From Kocuria atrinae C3-8 (lineage in GTDB: Bacteria > Actinomycetota > Actinomycetes > Actinomycetales > Micrococcaceae): a stretch of DNA of 44,137 bases. How positions within the stretch are numbered: the first letter of the stretch is position 1; the number at the start of each line of letters is the position of its first letter. Of this stretch, positions 40,611-44,137 are shown piece after piece. Under the pieces are notes generated by a model, which worked only from the letters and a program-made list of their open reading frames with translations, was not told where the DNA came from and ran no database searches. The stretch lies in NCBI RefSeq assembly GCF_000286355.1, contig NZ_AJXN01000019.1:1-44137 (forward strand), read 5' to 3'. A program made the position numbers and the translations under genes.

Positions 40611-42348
40611 GCGTGATCCTCCGTGGCCCCGGTCCCGGCCCCGGATTCGCTCGCTTCCGCAGCCACCGGCGACGACGCCGCTCCGCCACCTTCCGTACCG
40701 GACACACCCGCGTCACCCTGTCTGGACGATGCTCCGTTGGCGTCCTGAGTTCGCTCCGCCCGCAACTCCCGCTTGAGCAGCTTGCCCGACTGGTTGCGGG
40801 GTAGTTCCGCGACGAAGTCCACCCGCTTGGGCACCTTGTAGTCGGCGATCCGCGACTTCACGTGCGCGCGCACGGTTTCCGGAGTCAGCGTGGTGCCCTC
40901 CTTGAGCACAATCACCGCGGTGATGGCCTCGATCCAGCGCTCGTCAGGCAGACCGACACGGCAACCTCTGCGACCTCATCCAGCTCATAGATGCAGTCCT
41001 CGACCTCCCGCGGAGCCACGAGTACGCCACCGGTATTAATGACGTCCTTGATGCGGTCCACCACCTGGATGAACCCCTGCGCATCTTGGGTGACCTGGTC
41101 ACCGGAACGGAACCACCCGTCCACGAACGCCTGCTCGGTGGCTTCGGGTTTGTTCCAGTACCCGGTCAGCAACTGCGGGGAGCGGTACTGGATCTCGCCG
41201 GGTTCACCGGGTGCGGCCAGCTCGCCCGCGGAGTTGACCACTCGAGCTTCCACGTAGAACACGGGCCGACCGCACGAGGCCGGCCGCGCCTCATGTTCCT
41301 CCGGTCGCAGCACGGTGCACAGCGGGCCCAGCTCGGACTGGCCGAAACAGTTGTAGAAACCGATCCTCGGATACCGCGAGCGCAACCGCTGCAGCACGGT
41401 CACCGGCATGATGGACGCCCCGTATTGCGCCTTGGTCAGCGAGGACAGGTCGCGGGTGTCCAGCTCGGGGGAGTTCGCCAGCGGAACCCACACGGTGGGC
41501 GCCAGGAACAGCGACCCGATGTGTTCTGTCTCGACGAGCTCAAGGATCTGAGCGACGTCGGGCTTGGCAATCACGCGCGCTGTGGCACCCAACGTGAGGT
41601 AGGGCAGCAGGAACACGTGCATCGCGGCCGAATGGTAGAGCGGCATGGCAATCAGCGGGCGGTCCTCGGCCGTGAAATCCAGCGCGATGATCGAGGAGAC
41701 GTACTCGGCGATCAGCGCGGCGTGCGTCATCATCGCACCCTTGGGCGCGGACGTGGTGCCTGAGGTGTACAGCAACTGGAGCAGGTCGCTTTCGTCCACG
41801 GGCACGTCCACCGGTTCCGACGACGCCGCCCGGTCCAGGGCCGTCTCCAGCAGCGAGACCTCTTCTGGTCGGGTATCGGGGGCAGGCTCTGCGTTCGGGA
41901 ACATCGACCACACCTGGCCGACACCTGCGGCGCGCCCGGAGGCACGGACGTCGTCGACCAACGGAAATAGGGCGTTGTCGACCACGAGCAGGCTCGCTCC
42001 GGAATCCTCCAGGATGTAGGCCAGCTCGTCACCCTTGAGCGCGAAGTTCACGGGAACGTGCACCAACCCGGCTTCTGCACACGCGAGGTACAGCAGGAGA
42101 TAAGCATCCGAATTGGCGCCGTAGGCGGCGACCCGCGCACCGGAGGGCAGCCCGGCGTCCAAGAGTCGACGAGCCACGCGATGAACGGCATCGCCCAGTT
42201 CGGAGTAGGTCCAGCGCCGCTCCTCGAACAGGAGGGCGGTCGCGGGACCGTTGCGAGTGACCGTGCGACGGAGCAGGTCACCGACCGTGTTGGATTGTGC
42301 CGTGGCCACCGCGTATTCGGTTTCGTGGTTCTGGGATGCTGCGTTCAT
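40607..42348 (-). CDS. Fatty acyl-CoA synthetase (AMP-forming), frame broken once
   Basis: Activates a carboxylic acid with ATP and CoA, the entry step of the operon's pathway. ANL-family motifs are in order: LLYTSGTTSAPKGAMMTH (phosphate loop), FYNCFGQSELG, DGWFRSGDQV, VDRIKDVINTGGVLVAPREVE (hinge and CoA part), and NQSGKLLKRELR with the catalytic Lys. An Ala/Ser/Glu-rich tail of about 40 residues follows. The frame slips near 40953, where one added G gives GLPDERWIEAITAVIV. The repaired protein is 580 aa. The chain length of the acid is not evident. The stop overlaps the next gene's start. Confidence 0.9.
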
Positions 42349-42399
42349 GCTGTTCGTGTCCTTTAAGCGGAGAGTGGATCCGGGGGTTAGCGGGGGTGT

Positions 42400-43545
42400 T
42401 CAGAGGCGTTCAATGATCGTGACGTTGGCCTGACCGCCGCCCTCGCACATGGTCTGCAGCCCCCAGCGGCATCCCGGCGTTCGAGTTCATGCAGTAGAGA
42501 GGTCATGAGCCGGGCCCCGGTCGCACCGATGGGGTGACCCAGCGCGATGGCCCCACCGTTCACATTGACCTTGGACATGTCCGCACCGGTCTCGCGCTGC
42601 CACGCCAGCACCACAGCGGCGAAGGCCTCATTGATCTCGATCAGGTCCATGTCGTCCAGGCTCATGCCCGTGCGTTCCAGCGCGTGACGGGTCGCGGCAA
42701 TCGGCGCGGACAGCATCATCACCGGATCATCGCCGCGGGCAGAGATGTGGTGGATGCGCGCTCGCGGTGTGAGCCCGTACTTCTCGACGGCGCCCTCGGA
42801 CGCGATCAACAGGACCGCGGCGCCGTCGGACATCTGTGACGCGCTGCCGGCCGTGTGCAGGCCACCCTCACGATGGGGTTCAGCGACCGGAGCTTCTTGA
42901 GATCGGGTTCGCGCGGTCCCTCGTCCGCGGAGAGCCCGGCCAACGGAAGGATCTCCCGATCGAAGCGGCCCTCCCGCTGGGCGGCCAGTGCGCGCTCGTG
43001 GGATTCCACGGCGAAAGCTCGAGCTCATCGCGCGTGAAGCCCCAGCGACGCGCCATCATCTCCGCACCTCGGAACTGGGAGATCTCCTGGTCGCCGTAGC
43101 GCTCGGCCCACCCGGTGGACCCGGTGAACGGATCCGGGAAACCGAACTTCTCGGCGGCCACGTTGGAGTACGTGAGCGGAATGCTCGACATGGACTGCAC
43201 TCCACCGGCAACTACCAGGTCACTCGTGCCGCTCATGACGGCCTGCGCCGCGTAGCTGATGGCTTGCTGTCCCGAACCGCACTGCCGTTCGATGGTGCTG
43301 CCGGGAACCGCATGGGAGAGCCCGGCCGCAAGCCACGCGTTGCGGGCGATATCCATGGACTGCGGGCCCAGCTGATCGATGCACCCCAGGATCACCTCGT
43401 CGTAGTCCTGGGAATCGATGCCCTGCCGGTTCACCAGCTCCCGCAGCGGTGCGGCGGCCAGGTCGAGCGGATGAACCTCCGCGAGCCCCTTACCTCGGCG
43501 CCCCACGGGGGTGCGGACAGCATCAACGATGTAGGCCTCAGCCAT
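42400..43545 (-). CDS. Thiolase (acetyl-CoA acyltransferase), frame broken three times
   Basis: Cleaves 3-ketoacyl-CoA with CoA, or condenses acyl-CoAs in reverse. The nucleophile Cys is in ERQCGSGQQAISYAA; GGAIALGHPIGATGAR supplies the catalytic His; and the second Cys lies in LQTMCEGGGQANVTIIERL, seen after repair. Breaks near 43018 (DELEAFAVESHERA restored), 42865 (VRGGLHTAGSASQMSDGAA restored) and 42473 each need one G. Three losses return the ends to the same frame, as observed, and the repaired length is 382 aa. It follows the SDR gene after about 50 bp in a probable operon. Confidence 0.92.
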
Positions 43546-43595
43546 GAACAGATCTCCGAACGGTCAGTTGAGTGGGGTGCGACAGACACACGTGA

Positions 43596-44137
43596 TCAGC
43601 GCGGGGCCATGCGCAGGGCGCCGTCCATGCGCAGCGTGGTGCCGTTGAGGTAGTCGTTGTCCACGAACGTGGTCACGATGTGCGCGTACTCCGAGGGGCG
43701 GCCCAAGCGATGGGGGAAGGGCACCCCGGCGGCCAAACCGGCGCGGTACTCCTCGCTCACCGTGGCCAGCATGGGCGTCTCCACGATGCCGGGGGCCACG
43801 GTGTTCACACGGATGCCCAGGCTCGCCAGGTCACGAGCGGCAGTGATGGTCAGGCTGTGCACGCCGCCCTTGGACGCCGCGTATGCCGCCTGACCCACCT
43901 GTCCTTCGAATGCAGCCACGGAGGCCGTGTTCACAATCAACCCACGCTGGCCGTCCTCGTCCACGGGTTCCGTTTCCGCCATGGCCTGGGCGGCCAGGGT
44001 CAAAACGTTGAACGTGCCGAGCAGATTCACCCGGATCACGGTCTCGAACAGTCCCAGGTCGTGCGGTCCCTTCTTGCCCAGGATGCGGGCGGAGGGCGCA
44101 ATGCCCGCGCAGTTGACCACGGTGCGCAAGGGGCCGA
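43596..44137 (-). CDS. 3-hydroxyacyl-CoA dehydrogenase type SDR, partial
   Basis: C-terminal 180 residues of a short-chain dehydrogenase whose start lies beyond the right end of the window. The NAG-type motif [12 protein letters not shown], the active-site Ser ([11 protein letters not shown]), the YxxxK motif (YAASKGG) and the PG segment [11 protein letters not shown] are present. The pattern matches the HSD17B10-like 3-hydroxyacyl-CoA dehydrogenases, which use NAD. With the thiolase, ligase, dehydrogenase and hydratase downstream it completes a beta-oxidation set. The frame is intact in the part seen. Confidence 0.9.
   Translation of the reverse strand, partial: GPLRTVVNCAGIAPSARILGKKGPHDLGLFETVIRVNLLGTFNVLTLAAQAMAETEPVDEDGQRGLIVNTASVAAFEGQVGQAAYAASKGGVHSLTITAARDLASLGIRVNTVAPGIVETPMLATVSEEYRAGLAAGVPFPHRLGRPSEYAHIVTTFVDNDYLNGTTLRMDGALRMAPR

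Overview
The window reads as a 44-kb chromosomal piece of a high-GC Gram-positive bacterium of the Micrococcales, most like Kocuria or another Micrococcaceae. This rests on the base composition, the sdhCDAB layout, the mazG–eno–ftsB–DUF501–ppx housekeeping order, Tat and lipobox signals, and weak TAnnnT promoters. The genus is a guess. I see no insertion sequence, CRISPR array, prophage or rRNA.

Layout: 0.1-1.5 kb, a 14-TM MFS exporter (minus). 1.7-7.0 kb (plus), a small membrane protein, exoA, trpS, a 2H phosphoesterase, a YihY/BrkB protein and a hypothetical membrane protein. 7.0-10.5 kb (minus), succinate dehydrogenase sdhCDAB. 10.9-13.3 kb (plus), manC and an M20 amidohydrolase. 13.4-19.0 kb, a BMP-type nucleoside ABC importer followed by cytidine deaminase. 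19.1-21.0 kb (minus), a class II (covalent-FAD type) cholesterol oxidase. 21.4-28.3 kb (plus), an unusual protein with two YezG-like ends and an acidic linker, then add, mazG, eno, ftsB and DUF501. 28.3-31.0 kb (minus), a P2A-type cation ATPase. 31.2-35.1 kb (plus), ppx, a membrane-anchored subtilase and NDH-2, then a tRNA. 35.2-38.3 kb (minus), an LLM-class oxidoreductase and a BBE-type FAD oxidase flank two tiny ORFs. 38.6-44.1 kb (minus), a beta-oxidation-type operon: SDR, thiolase, acyl-CoA ligase, acyl-CoA dehydrogenase and enoyl-CoA hydratase.

Functional themes are nucleoside uptake and salvage (importer, cdd, add, with MazG nearby), respiration (SDH, NDH-2) and lipid or sterol oxidation (cholesterol oxidase and the right-hand acyl-CoA operon).

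The dominant sequence-level anomaly is about 37 apparent single-base losses spread over some 20 genes, including indispensable ones (trpS, eno, sdhA). Each can be repaired by adding one G or C, usually in a GGG/CCC or GGCT context, and the length arithmetic of every affected gene then closes exactly. I treat these as probable assembly or base-calling errors rather than pseudogenes, and I give each such gene as one span. A second regularity is a -10-like hexamer exactly 7 nt before the start codon of four genes, which suggests leaderless transcripts.
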